Shown piece by piece: positions 9,219 to 16,812 of a stretch of 64,000 bases of DNA (positions are counted from its first letter, which is position 1; each line of letters opens with the position of its first letter). Source of the stretch: Allolucifera butyrica (GTDB taxonomy: Bacteria; Bacillota; Negativicutes; Sporomusales; UPPP01); contig NZ_UPPP01000134.1 in the NCBI RefSeq assembly GCF_900476375.1, forward strand, positions 91,142 to 155,141. The letters are read 5' to 3'. The notes under the pieces were generated by a model that was not told the DNA's origin, ran no database searches, and saw nothing but the letters and a program-made list of their open reading frames with translations. The position numbers and the translations under genes are program-made.

Positions 9219-10193
9219 ATGGCGACAATTAAAGACATAGCAGAGAAAGCAGGGGTTTCGACTGCGACGGTTTCCAGAGTGTTAAATTATGATTCAACCC
9301 TGTCGGTCAGTGAGGAAACGAAAAAGAAAGTCTTTGAGATTGCGGAAGAGCTGGCCTATGAAAAACGCACGGCCCGTAAGACGGCAGTTTCCAAAATTGC
9401 GCTGATTAATTGGCGTACCCAGGAGGAAGAGCTGAATGATTTATACTATATGTCTATCCGGCTGGGTATCGAGCGGCGCTGTGACCAGCTTAGCCTGGGG
9501 ATTGTAAAGTTTTTCCGCAATAGTATTACGGAGCTTACCAAGGAGAATATACAGGGAATTATTTTACTGGGGGTCTATAGCGAAGAGGAAATTGCTTGCT
9601 TTAAAGACATTACGCCCAACATGGTATTTGTCGATTGCTTAGTTCATGATGAGGATCATTTCGATTATGTTGTCATTGATCATGCACGGGCCACGCGTAA
9701 GGTGATTGATTATTTTTTGGCAAAGGGCCATAAAGAGATCGGCTATATTGGCGGTAATAAAGCGTCGGCCTATGACGGAAGGCGGTCTACCTTTAAGGCT
9801 TATATGAAGGAAAAGGAACTTTTGCGGGAGGACTATATCTATAGCGGGCGGTTTACCGTGACGGACGGGTACGAGTTAATGAAGAAGGCCATTGATGATC
9901 ATGGCGACCAACTGCCCACGGCTTTTTTTGTCGGCAACGATTCTATGGCCATTGGCTGTCTGAATGCGTTGAATGAGGCCGAAATTCCCGTTCCCGGCCG
10001 GGTTAATATTGTTGGCTTTAATGATATCAGCATTTGCCGTTATTTTTCACCGCCCCTGAGTACGGTAAAAGTATATACGGAGCTCATGGGGGAAACGGCG
10101 GTGGACTTATTGGTAGAAAGTTTTAATGGCAGAAATATTCCTAAAAAAGTGGTGGTGGCGACAAAATTGAAAATCCGGCAAAGCAGTTTTTAA
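9219..10193 (+). CDS. LacI-family transcriptional regulator (copy 2)
   Basis: Paralogue of the 1350 gene with an essentially identical DNA-binding head (ATIKDIAEKAGVSTATVSRV), implying shared operators. The effector domain differs most at YIGGNKASAYDGRRSTF, where it is about six residues longer than copy 1. The start at ATG 9219 follows GGAACAGGAG and lies four bases after the GH2 stop, so it is the last gene of that operon. A longer frame from 9129 overlaps the GH2 gene and adds no domain. It has 324 residues. The two regulators bracket the transport and GH2 genes, suggesting duplication with later change of ligand response. Confidence 0.9.
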   Translation: MATIKDIAEKAGVSTATVSRVLNYDSTLSVSEETKKKVFEIAEELAYEKRTARKTAVSKIALINWRTQEEELNDLYYMSIRLGIERRCDQLSLGIVKFFRNSITELTKENIQGIILLGVYSEEEIACFKDITPNMVFVDCLVHDEDHFDYVVIDHARATRKVIDYFLAKGHKEIGYIGGNKASAYDGRRSTFKAYMKEKELLREDYIYSGRFTVTDGYELMKKAIDDHGDQLPTAFFVGNDSMAIGCLNALNEAEIPVPGRVNIVGFNDISICRYFSPPLSTVKVYTELMGETAVDLLVESFNGRNIPKKVVVATKLKIRQSSF

Positions 10194-10197
10194 ATTG

Positions 10198-10219
10198 AAA
10201 GACCGCGTCAGCGGTCTTT
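10198..10219. terminator. Bidirectional AAAGACCGC hairpin between lacI and iclR
   Basis: AAAGACCGC-GTCA-GCGGTCTTT is placed between convergent genes, ending two bases before the iclR stop. The A and T flanks allow termination from both sides. Confidence 0.82.
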
Positions 10220-10220
10220 C

Positions 10221-10979
10221 TCATTCCAGATGCTGCAGTGTCTTTTGTTTGCATTGCAGCACGGCGGCAATAATCTCCTGCCGTACCGGGGCGGTTGCCC
10301 GGTATTCGGGAATGCCTATGCTGATTGCGCCATGGATTTTTCCTCCTTTGGTTAACGCCGTGCCGATACAAATCACTTCTTCTTCATGTTCACAGTTATC
10401 GATCGCATAGCCCTGTTCTCTGACTTTGGCAATTTCCCGCCGGAAGTCCTGTTCTCTGGTAATGGTATTCCTGGTAAACGGGTGCAGCGGATTTCGCTGC
10501 AGGTAACCCGCAAGGTATTCATCGGAGCGGGCCGCCAATATGGATTTTCCCATGGAGGAGCAATACATGGGAAGATTTTTGCCGATTGTGGAGTATGTGC
10601 AGACGGCTTTTGTGCTCTCAATTTTGGTAATGTAAATTACGTTGTCTTTATCCTGAATTCCTAAATGAACCGTTTCGCCGCTTATTTGCTGCAGTTCTTC
10701 CAGGTAAGGCTGAGCAATGTCTTTGATTTCCAAATCATTAATGGCCTTATGGGAATAGTGGATCAGGGAAGTGCCAATGCTGAACTTCTTGTCCCGGTCC
10801 TTTTTCACGTAGCCGATCTGAAGCAGGGTTTCTAAAATTTTTAAAGCCGTAGAATTGGTTAGACCGGTTTCCCTGGCAATGGCGTTTAACGGCTGCGGTT
10901 CGTTACAATTCGCTAAAAAATCGAGAATCAGTGATGCTTTAATCAGAACAGTCCCATAGGGCTGTTTTTTTTCGTCCAT
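10221..10979 (-). CDS. IclR-family transcriptional regulator
   Basis: Winged-helix regulator of the IclR/KdgR type, 252 residues. N-terminal HTH_IclR: LDFLANCNEPQPLNAIARET, then GLTNSTALKILETL. The C-terminal effector-binding domain shows SGETVHLGIQDKDNVIYI and SIGIPEYR near its end. The start at 10979 has GGAAGGG upstream. It is divergent from the GH105 gene across a 361-base region holding a promoter and palindromes. KdgR-type members respond to pectin breakdown products such as keto-deoxygluconate. That role fits the neighbouring rhamnogalacturonan genes but is inferred. Confidence 0.92.
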   Translation of the reverse strand: MDEKKQPYGTVLIKASLILDFLANCNEPQPLNAIARETGLTNSTALKILETLLQIGYVKKDRDKKFSIGTSLIHYSHKAINDLEIKDIAQPYLEELQQISGETVHLGIQDKDNVIYITKIESTKAVCTYSTIGKNLPMYCSSMGKSILAARSDEYLAGYLQRNPLHPFTRNTITREQDFRREIAKVREQGYAIDNCEHEEEVICIGTALTKGGKIHGAISIGIPEYRATAPVRQEIIAAVLQCKQKTLQHLE

Positions 10980-11020
10980 AGAGTTACCCTTCCTTTTTAT
11001 ATATTTTTTAGAAATTACAC

Positions 11021-11060
11021 ACTATTTGCAATTGAATAGTTTGGCAAAATAATATATAAT
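11021..11060 (+). promoter_or_regulatory. Promoter toward GH105 with overlapping palindrome
   Basis: TTGAAT (11032-11037), 17-base spacer, TATAAT (11055-11060). ACTATT-TGCAATTG-AATAGT (11021-11040) overlaps the -35 box. On the other strand a weaker TTGCCA/TAGTGT pair could serve iclR, so divergent, mutually regulated promoters are plausible. Confidence 0.55.
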
Positions 11061-11070
11061 ACAAATGAAA

Positions 11071-11106
11071 TTTCCAAATAATAAATACGATTTCCAAATA
11101 GGAAAT
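11071..11106. promoter_or_regulatory. Candidate IclR operators
   Basis: TTTCC appears at 11071 and again at 11091. The latter forms the perfect palindrome ATTTCC-AAATA-GGAAAT (11090-11106), just downstream of the promoter, where a bound repressor would block transcription. Assignment to the adjacent IclR protein is inference from position and symmetry. Confidence 0.5.
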
Positions 11107-11115
11107 TATAAACTG

Positions 11116-11137
11116 AAAGACCGCATCAGCGGTTTTT
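11116..11137 (+). terminator. Hairpin terminator in the GH105 leader
   Basis: AAAGACCGC-ATCA-GCGGTTTTT lies between the promoter at 11032-11060 and the GH105 gene. A second hairpin, TTAAAGC-ATC-GCTTTAA followed by TTTTTG (about 11223-11243), lies further on. Transcripts from that promoter would meet both before the coding region, so either they are attenuators or GH105 has another promoter near 11250. Confidence 0.6.
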
Positions 11138-11340
11138 CCCCATGGCTGTACAAGCTGATTTTACTATATTTTGAGGGAAGTGAGAACCGGTAAAGTAAAA
11201 AAAATAAACGTCAGGGGGTGATTAAAGCATCGCTTTAATTTTTGCAATATTGATAACTTTTTAAACAGTAAAATTGCAACTCGGTCCGGGCGGGAATCCC
11301 GGGACGACGAAAATGCGGGGAGAAGGGGAGGAATCCATTC

Positions 11341-12447
11341 ATGCCAAATCAGGCAGCAGGCTTGGAAAGACAAGAAGTTCTCCGGAAATTAAATTTGCTT
11401 ATGGATAATCTGATTAATATTAAAGACGAAACAGGACAATTTCTTTTGAAACTGGATGATGGAAGGATTATTGATACCAAAGGCTGGAGCGGCTGGGAAT
11501 GGACGCACGGCATCGGCTTATACGGAATCTATAAATATTATGAATTAACGCAAAGTGAGAAAGCGCTGCGGATTATCCGGGAATGGTTTCATAACCGGTT
11601 TGCGGAAGGAACGACAACCAAGAACATTAATACGGTTGCTCCGTTTCTAACGCTGGCTTATTTATACGAAAATACAGGCAACAAAGCCTATTTGCCATAT
11701 CTGGAGCAATGGATGGACTGGCTGATGCATGAATTGCCGCGAACCGAAGAGAACGGCTTTCAGCATATCGTGTATAACAGCGAAAACAAACAGCAGCTTT
11801 GGGACGATACCTTAATGATGAGCGTTTTGCCGCTGGCCAAAGCCGGTAAGGCTCTTGGCCGGCCCGGGTACATAGAGGAAGCGAAAAAGCAATTCTTGCT
11901 GCATAGCAAATATTTGACGGACAAGAAAACCGGTCTTTGGTTTCATGGCTGGACGTTTGCCGGACGGCATAATTTTGCCAATGCTTTATGGGCTCGGGGA
12001 AATTGCTGGATAACAGTTGCAATTCCCGATTTTGTCGAACTGCTGGCAGCCGGACGGGACGAAGCGGTAAGCGGGTTCCTGCTGGATATTTTACAGAATC
12101 AGATCGCAGCCCTGGCGGACTGTCAGGATAGCGGCGGGTTATGGCATACCATTCTGGATGATGCCGGGTCCTACCTGGAGGCCTCGGCCACCGCGGGGTT
12201 TGCCTACGGAATTTTAAAGGCCGTACGGAAACGCTATGTTGGTAAGAAATATGAAGCGGTGGCCCTGCGGGCGGTGCAGGGCATTATGGAGCATATCGGC
12301 GTTGACGGCGAGCTCAAAAGTGTATCATTCGGGACGCCTGTTTTTAATAGTCTTCAGGAATATAAAGAGATTCCGCTTACCTCTATGCCTTATGGGCAAT
12401 CGCTGGCCATATTGTGCTTAACGGAATTTTTATACCGCTTTATTTAG
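11341..12447 (+). CDS. Unsaturated rhamnogalacturonyl hydrolase (GH105/GH88 fold)
   Basis: Hydrolyses the unsaturated galacturonyl end left by rhamnogalacturonan lyases, in the cytoplasm (no signal peptide). The alpha/alpha-barrel signature is visible: WSGWEWTHGIGLYGIYKYYE, then LWDDTLMMSVLPLAKAGK carrying the Asp pair that matches the catalytic Asp of YteR, and NALWARGNCW with the substrate-binding region. At 368 residues it matches YteR/YesR. The start is ATG 11341 after GGGGAGGAATCC. The GPH symporter follows 59 bases later, probably importing the substrate disaccharide. Confidence 0.9.
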   Translation: MPNQAAGLERQEVLRKLNLLMDNLINIKDETGQFLLKLDDGRIIDTKGWSGWEWTHGIGLYGIYKYYELTQSEKALRIIREWFHNRFAEGTTTKNINTVAPFLTLAYLYENTGNKAYLPYLEQWMDWLMHELPRTEENGFQHIVYNSENKQQLWDDTLMMSVLPLAKAGKALGRPGYIEEAKKQFLLHSKYLTDKKTGLWFHGWTFAGRHNFANALWARGNCWITVAIPDFVELLAAGRDEAVSGFLLDILQNQIAALADCQDSGGLWHTILDDAGSYLEASATAGFAYGILKAVRKRYVGKKYEAVALRAVQGIMEHIGVDGELKSVSFGTPVFNSLQEYKEIPLTSMPYGQSLAILCLTEFLYRFI

Positions 12448-12506
12448 GCTGGCTTTTACCGGGTTGACCGTGAGAATACAAAATGAGAGAGGCTGGGTGA
12501 GTTTGC

Positions 12507-14060
12507 ATGAGCGTGAGAAATAGGGAATTGAAATTTATAAATTACTTTTCCTATGGCATAAACGATTTTATCGGCGCCGGGGCGTTTGCGTTAACGAGCG
12601 CGTGGTTGTTGTATTTTTATACTACCTTTTGCGGCTTGTCGCTGATTGCAGCCAGTTCCATTTTTGCGCTGGCCCGGGTCGTGGATGCGGTAGCCAGTCC
12701 GACTATGGGCTTTATTACCGACAATTTTCATAAGACTTCTTTAGGCCGCCGGTTCGGCCGGAGAAAATTCTTTCTGCTGCTGGGCATTCCCTTGGTTGTC
12801 GTCTATTCGTTCATTTGGGTGAGCGGTTTTTCTTATTTGTATTATCTCCTGACCTATATTGGCTTTGAAATTGTCTATACCATGGTTTTGATTCCTTACG
12901 ACACCCTGGCGGCGGAAATGACATCGGACTTTACGATCCGGGCCAAGCTTACCAGCGCCAGAATGTATTGTGCTCAGTTTTCCGCCTTTGTGGCCGCTTA
13001 TCTGCCGGGACGGTTTATCAACGCCCTGGGTAAGGAATCGTCAGCTTCCTTTTTGTATGCCGGTGCTATTTTTACGGCAATATTCATGGTGGTATTGGCG
13101 CTTGTCTACTTATTTACCTGGGAACGGTCCCTGGCGGAAGTGGAAGCGGCGGAGGCGAAGCTGCCGAAAGGTAAATTAAGTTTTTGGCAAAATGTGCAAA
13201 AGATCTATATTGATTTAATTACAACCCTCCGGATCCGGACGTTCCGGGCGCATCTGGGCATGTATCTCGGGGGCTATCTGGCTCAGGACACGTTTAATGC
13301 CGTGTTTACCTATTTTGTTGTTTTTGCTCTTTTCCAGAATGCGGTGGCCGCCTCGAATTTGATTTCGGCCATGTATCTGTTTCAGATTTTAGGGGTCGGT
13401 ATCGCTGCCTATGTAACAATCAAACTCAGTCCGGGGACTTCGTTCCGGGTTGTGACGTTATTGTTTATGGTCAGTATTTTCGGCTACTGGCTGATCTATG
13501 GAGCCGGTATGGGAAGTATGCTGGCATTATACGCTGTTTCTGCGGTGGCCGGACTGGGCAGGGGTGGAATTAATTTTATTCCCTGGAATAATTATACCTT
13601 TGTTCCCGACGTGGATGAAATCATATCCGGCACCAGAAGAGAAGGAGTTTTTGCCGGGTTTATGAGTTTTTTGCGGAAAGCGTCGCAAGCCCTGGCCATT
13701 TTTTTAGTCGGCGTAATATTACAGGAATTTCATTTTACATCGGGGGTGACACGGCAGCCGCCGGAAGCCTTAACAGCGATTGTGGCGGTATTGGTAATCG
13801 TTCCCCTTTTGTTCCTGCTGCTGGGCATCGTTTCCTCTTTTCAATTTAAAATCACCGATGAGACTCATGCCATATTAAAAAGTGAAATTGCCCGTCTCAA
13901 AAGCGGTGGTTCGAAACAGGCCGTCGATGGGAAAACACGTAGTATCGTGGAAAGTCTGACAGGCTGGGATTATGAAAATCTATGGGGCAACAATCCGGTT
14001 GGCTATCAAAATTGGCTTAAATTTAAAAAAACGAAAAATTTTAGGGCCAGTGAATTATGA
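12507..14060 (+). CDS. GPH-family sugar:cation symporter (MFS)
   Basis: Inner-membrane secondary transporter of the glycoside-pentoside-hexuronide family, with about twelve membrane segments and 517 residues. The N-terminal SYGINDFIGAGAFALTSAWL and RVVDAVASPTMGFITDNF motifs are characteristic. The C-terminal 60 residues are hydrophilic. The location after GH105 suggests uptake of unsaturated rhamnogalacturonan disaccharides or another uronide; the substrate is inferred. The end of the gene lies 10 bases before the LUD gene start. Confidence 0.88.
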   Translation: MSVRNRELKFINYFSYGINDFIGAGAFALTSAWLLYFYTTFCGLSLIAASSIFALARVVDAVASPTMGFITDNFHKTSLGRRFGRRKFFLLLGIPLVVVYSFIWVSGFSYLYYLLTYIGFEIVYTMVLIPYDTLAAEMTSDFTIRAKLTSARMYCAQFSAFVAAYLPGRFINALGKESSASFLYAGAIFTAIFMVVLALVYLFTWERSLAEVEAAEAKLPKGKLSFWQNVQKIYIDLITTLRIRTFRAHLGMYLGGYLAQDTFNAVFTYFVVFALFQNAVAASNLISAMYLFQILGVGIAAYVTIKLSPGTSFRVVTLLFMVSIFGYWLIYGAGMGSMLALYAVSAVAGLGRGGINFIPWNNYTFVPDVDEIISGTRREGVFAGFMSFLRKASQALAIFLVGVILQEFHFTSGVTRQPPEALTAIVAVLVIVPLLFLLLGIVSSFQFKITDETHAILKSEIARLKSGGSKQAVDGKTRSIVESLTGWDYENLWGNNPVGYQNWLKFKKTKNFRASEL

Positions 14061-14070
14061 AGGTGTTAGC

Positions 14071-14709
14071 GTGAACAGTGAAAAAAAAGAACGGTATGAT
14101 GAAATAGCAGCCAGGATGATGGAAGTCTTGTCCCATAAAGGGTTTGACACGTACTACGCCGCAAATCTGGCGGCGGCCCGGGATCAGGTGCTGGAACTGA
14201 TCCCGGAGAACGTGTCCATAGGACTTGGCGGTTCTGTTACTCTGGAGCAAATGGATATCCTGTCTCATTTGCGAACGGGAAAATACCGGTTAATTGACCG
14301 GTATCGGGACTGTACCCCGGCGCAGCATATAAAGTATTATAAAGAGGCGTTAGCGGCGGATTATTTTTTAACCGGCGCCAATGCAATCACCAGTAAGGGG
14401 GAGATTGTATGTACCGATTGTTCAGGAAACCGGGTGGCGGCTATGATTTTCGGCCCGGAGAAAGTAATCATCGTCGCCGGCGTAAACAAAATGGTAGAGG
14501 ATATGGAAGCGGCTTTTCGGCGAATTAAGAAGATAGCGCCATTGAATGCGAAACGGAATGGTCACCGGACACCTTGTACTCTGACTGGAAAGTGTGAAAA
14601 TTGCAATTTGCCGGCCAGTATGTGCAACTATACAGGTATTATCCATAATGGGATGCGTTTTAAAAACCGGATCGCTGTCGTTGTCATCGCCGGTGAAGCC
14701 GGATTTTAA
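14071..14709 (+). CDS. LUD-domain protein (DUF162/LutC-YkgG-like)
   Basis: Member of the LUD superfamily, related to subunits of iron-sulfur lactate utilisation complexes. Visible features are VSIGLGGSVTLEQMDIL, GANAITSKGEIVCTDCSGNR and a Cys-rich tail (TPCTLTGKCENCNLPASMCN). The start at GTG 14071 follows AAGGTG; an in-frame GTG at 14050 overlaps the symporter and lacks a good site. It has 212 residues. Partner LutA/LutB genes are absent here, so its actual role is open. It may simply be last in the sugar operon. Confidence 0.85.
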   Translation: MNSEKKERYDEIAARMMEVLSHKGFDTYYAANLAAARDQVLELIPENVSIGLGGSVTLEQMDILSHLRTGKYRLIDRYRDCTPAQHIKYYKEALAADYFLTGANAITSKGEIVCTDCSGNRVAAMIFGPEKVIIVAGVNKMVEDMEAAFRRIKKIAPLNAKRNGHRTPCTLTGKCENCNLPASMCNYTGIIHNGMRFKNRIAVVVIAGEAGF

Positions 14710-14728
14710 CCGGAATACAGAAAATAAA

Positions 14729-14785
14729 CCAACACCGCTTGTCTGCTTCTAACCAGGGATGCAGACAAACGGTGTTGGCGTTTTT
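14729..14785 (+). terminator. Strong terminator ending the pectin island
   Basis: CCAACACCG-CTTGTCTGC pairs with GCAGACAAA-CGGTGTTGG, followed by CGTTTTT. Almost all 18 stem positions pair. Confidence 0.9.
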
Positions 14786-14809
14786 AAAGAGCGCCAACCG
14801 TTCTAAAGG

Positions 14810-14844
14810 ATAGCCGTTAACGGCAGAAGAATCGCCTTATCAAC
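14810..14844. repeat. 35-bp dispersed repeat, copy A
   Basis: Begins ATAGCCGTTAACGGCAGAAG and recurs at 25279-25313 with two mismatches. Here only the left half is kept; at 25279 it is part of a longer inverted repeat. Confidence 0.65.
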
Positions 14845-14873
14845 TTTACAATTTTTGGTGAATAATATATAAT
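14845..14873 (+). promoter_or_regulatory. serS promoter
   Basis: TTTACA (14845-14850), 17-base spacer, TATAAT (14868-14873). The leader to the serS ATG is about 135 bases and includes a terminator hairpin. Confidence 0.7.
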
Positions 14874-14913
14874 ATTCTAATATAGAATAGTAGTACACCC
14901 TGGATAGCGCTTG

Positions 14914-14949
14914 CTCTCCTCCGGATGTTGCCGGGGCTGAGAGTTTTTA
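14914..14949 (+). terminator. Leader terminator (possible attenuator) before serS
   Basis: CTCTC-CTCCGG pairs with CCGGGG-CT-GAGAG and is followed by TTTTTAT, about 40 bases after the predicted transcript start and 65 bases before serS. This suggests attenuation. The leader ahead of the hairpin is far too short for a T-box and I see no T-box sequence. Confidence 0.6.
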
Positions 14950-15015
14950 TTGTGTCTTTTGTGGTTAAAAATATAGATTGTAAATAGGCTAACAGTTTAA
15001 TAGGGGGCTGGGAAT

Positions 15016-16287
15016 ATGCTGGATATGAAGTTTGTGCGCAGTAATCCGGATAAGGTCCAGGAGGCGCTGACGAACCGGGGCGCCGCCATGAGTCTGGATG
15101 AATTTATGGCGCTGGAAAAGGAGCGGCGGGAGTTATTGGCGGAAACGGAAACCCTGAAGAGCCGGCGAAATTCCGTTTCGCAGGAAATCAGTAAAATGAA
15201 AAGAGCCGGTCAGAATGCGGACGATTTGGTTGCAGAAATGCGGGGAGTCGGCGACCGCATCAGTGTGCTGGATACCCGGGTGAAAGAAGTGGAAAGCGCT
15301 TTAAACGGCATCATTATGACCATTCCCAACGTGCCGCACGCATCCGTACCCGTAGGTAAGGATGAAAATGACAATCTGGAAGTACGGCGTTGGGGAACGC
15401 CGCGCTCTTTTGACAAAGAACCGCTGCCTCACTGGGATATCGGCGAAAAGCTGGGCATATTGGATTTTGAACGGGGGGGCAAGGTAACCGGTGCCCGCTT
15501 TACCTTTTACCGGGGCCTGGGAGCCCGTTTGGAACGGTCGTTGATTAACTTCATGCTGGATTTGCATACGGGGCAGCATGGTTATACCGAATTTTTTCCG
15601 CCGTTTATTGCCAATAAGGACAGTATGACCGGTACGGGCCAACTGCCCAAATTTGCCCAGGATATGTTCAAGCTGGAAGGACTGGATTATTATTTGATTC
15701 CTACCGCGGAAGTACCGGTGACTAATCTGCATCGGCAGGAGATTTTGGATGCTAAGGACCTGCCGCTTTATTACACGGCGTACAGCGCCTGTTTTCGTGC
15801 GGAAGCGGGGGCGGCCGGCCGGGATACCCGGGGATTGATCCGGCAGCACCAGTTTAACAAGGTGGAATTGGTAAAATTCTCTTTACCGGAAGAGTCCTAT
15901 AATGAATTGGAAAAACTAACGAACAATGCGGAACGGGTCCTGCAACTGCTGGGACTGCCGTACCGGGTCGTACTGCTGTGCAGCGGCGACATGGGATTTT
16001 CTTCGGCTAAGACCTATGACCTGGAAGTATGGCTGCCCAGTTTTAATAAATATCGCGAAATTTCTTCCTGTTCCAATTTTGAAGATTTCCAGGCCCGCCG
16101 CGCTGATATTAAGTTCCGGCGTGAGCCGAAAGCAAAACCGGAGTTCGTGCATACCCTGAATGGTTCCGGGGTGGCGATCGGACGGACGGTAGCCGCTATT
16201 TTAGAAAACTACCAGCAAGCGGACGGCTCTGTTATTGTGCCGGAAGTATTGCGGCCCTACATGGGCGTTGACGTGATTCGTTGTTAA
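15016..16287 (+). CDS. serS: Seryl-tRNA synthetase
   Basis: Class II aminoacyl-tRNA synthetase that charges tRNA-Ser. The N-terminal long coiled-coil arm is residues 30-100. Motif 2 reads FRAEAGAAGRDTRGLIRQHQ and motif 3 reads NGSGVAIGRTVAAILENYQ. The TAEVPVTN loop is in place. At 423 residues it is full length. The start is ATG 15016 after AGGGGGCTGG. Confidence 0.98.
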   Translation: MLDMKFVRSNPDKVQEALTNRGAAMSLDEFMALEKERRELLAETETLKSRRNSVSQEISKMKRAGQNADDLVAEMRGVGDRISVLDTRVKEVESALNGIIMTIPNVPHASVPVGKDENDNLEVRRWGTPRSFDKEPLPHWDIGEKLGILDFERGGKVTGARFTFYRGLGARLERSLINFMLDLHTGQHGYTEFFPPFIANKDSMTGTGQLPKFAQDMFKLEGLDYYLIPTAEVPVTNLHRQEILDAKDLPLYYTAYSACFRAEAGAAGRDTRGLIRQHQFNKVELVKFSLPEESYNELEKLTNNAERVLQLLGLPYRVVLLCSGDMGFSSAKTYDLEVWLPSFNKYREISSCSNFEDFQARRADIKFRREPKAKPEFVHTLNGSGVAIGRTVAAILENYQQADGSVIVPEVLRPYMGVDVIRC

Positions 16288-16329
16288 ACCGGCTTGACAT
16301 TAATGATGAGGGTCCATAAAATGAAACTT

Positions 16330-16372
16330 TAAGCCAATCTCCACCGGCAGAGCGGCGGTAGAGATTGGCTTA
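16330..16372. terminator. Inverted repeat after serS
   Basis: TAAGCCAATCTC pairs with GAGATTGGCTTA over 12 bases, with a further CACCG/CGGTA match inside. The 3' T-run is weak (a TTTTT run comes 11 bases later), so this is a likely but not certain terminator. Confidence 0.6.
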
Positions 16373-16497
16373 GGCAAGATGGTTTTTCGTTTGATAGAAC
16401 GTCAAAGTGGTGCACTGCCAGCCATCGCAGGATATTAACTGGGCCTGGACTGCTTTTGTTATGGACTGGTTCAGGGAAAAAAATAAGTGACTGTATA

Positions 16498-16526
16498 TTG
16501 ACAAAGGGCTTTTTAGTTGTTATATT
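16498..16526 (+). promoter_or_regulatory. Consensus promoter before a small ORF
   Basis: TTGACA (16498-16503), 17-base spacer, TATATT (16521-16526). The predicted transcript starts near 16533. Confidence 0.72.
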
Positions 16527-16553
16527 ATTTATATAAAGTTGTTGGCAATGGGG

Positions 16554-16582
16554 CCTACGCATTTAAACTGCGTAGGTTTTTT
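16554..16582 (+). terminator. Leader hairpin terminator
   Basis: CCTACGCA-TTTAAAC-TGCGTAGG followed by TTTTTT. It lies about 20 bases after the predicted transcript start and 38 bases before the small ORF, so most transcripts should end as a roughly 50-nt RNA. Confidence 0.75.
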
Positions 16583-16619
16583 GCATTTTCAAATCTTTGT
16601 GACAAAGGGGGCTGTCAAG

Positions 16620-16745
16620 ATGAATGAACGTTTTCTTAACGATTCCAACCCCGGATTGTTTGGCGCAAACGATGACTTCCCCGAGGAACTGTATGCTGAA
16701 TGGTTTTACAGCCTGGAGTTTTCCCCGGACTACATTATCAATTAA
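16620..16745 (+). CDS. Acidic 41-residue microprotein, unknown
   Basis: No family recognised. ATG at 16620 follows AAAGGGGGCTG at good spacing. The gene has its own consensus promoter, a leader terminator, and a strong terminator directly after the stop. The product is rich in Asp, Glu and aromatic residues (DDFPEELYAEWFYSLEF) with no membrane segment or Cys. Because every transcription and translation signal is in place, I regard it as a real gene even though it is short. Confidence 0.6.
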   Translation: MNERFLNDSNPGLFGANDDFPEELYAEWFYSLEFSPDYIIN

Positions 16746-16772
16746 TCCAATTTAAATACCCACCACCTCTAT

Positions 16773-16799
16773 GGCCGGCAATATTTTGCCGGCCTTTTT
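16773..16799 (+). terminator. Terminator after the microprotein gene
   Basis: GGCCGGCAA-TATT-TTGCCGGCC followed by TTTTT: a perfect nine-base-pair stem. Confidence 0.9.
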
Positions 16800-16812
16800 C
16801 TTGACCCCGAAG

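Noticed and set aside
14880..15015. T-box riboswitch before serS
   Set aside because: No T-box core sequence, and the leader before the terminator is only about 40 bases, too short for specifier and antiterminator domains.
16533..16582. Fluoride-type riboswitch before the microprotein gene
   Set aside because: GGCAATGGGG faintly recalls the start of that class, but the conserved second half is missing and replaced by a plain terminator hairpin.
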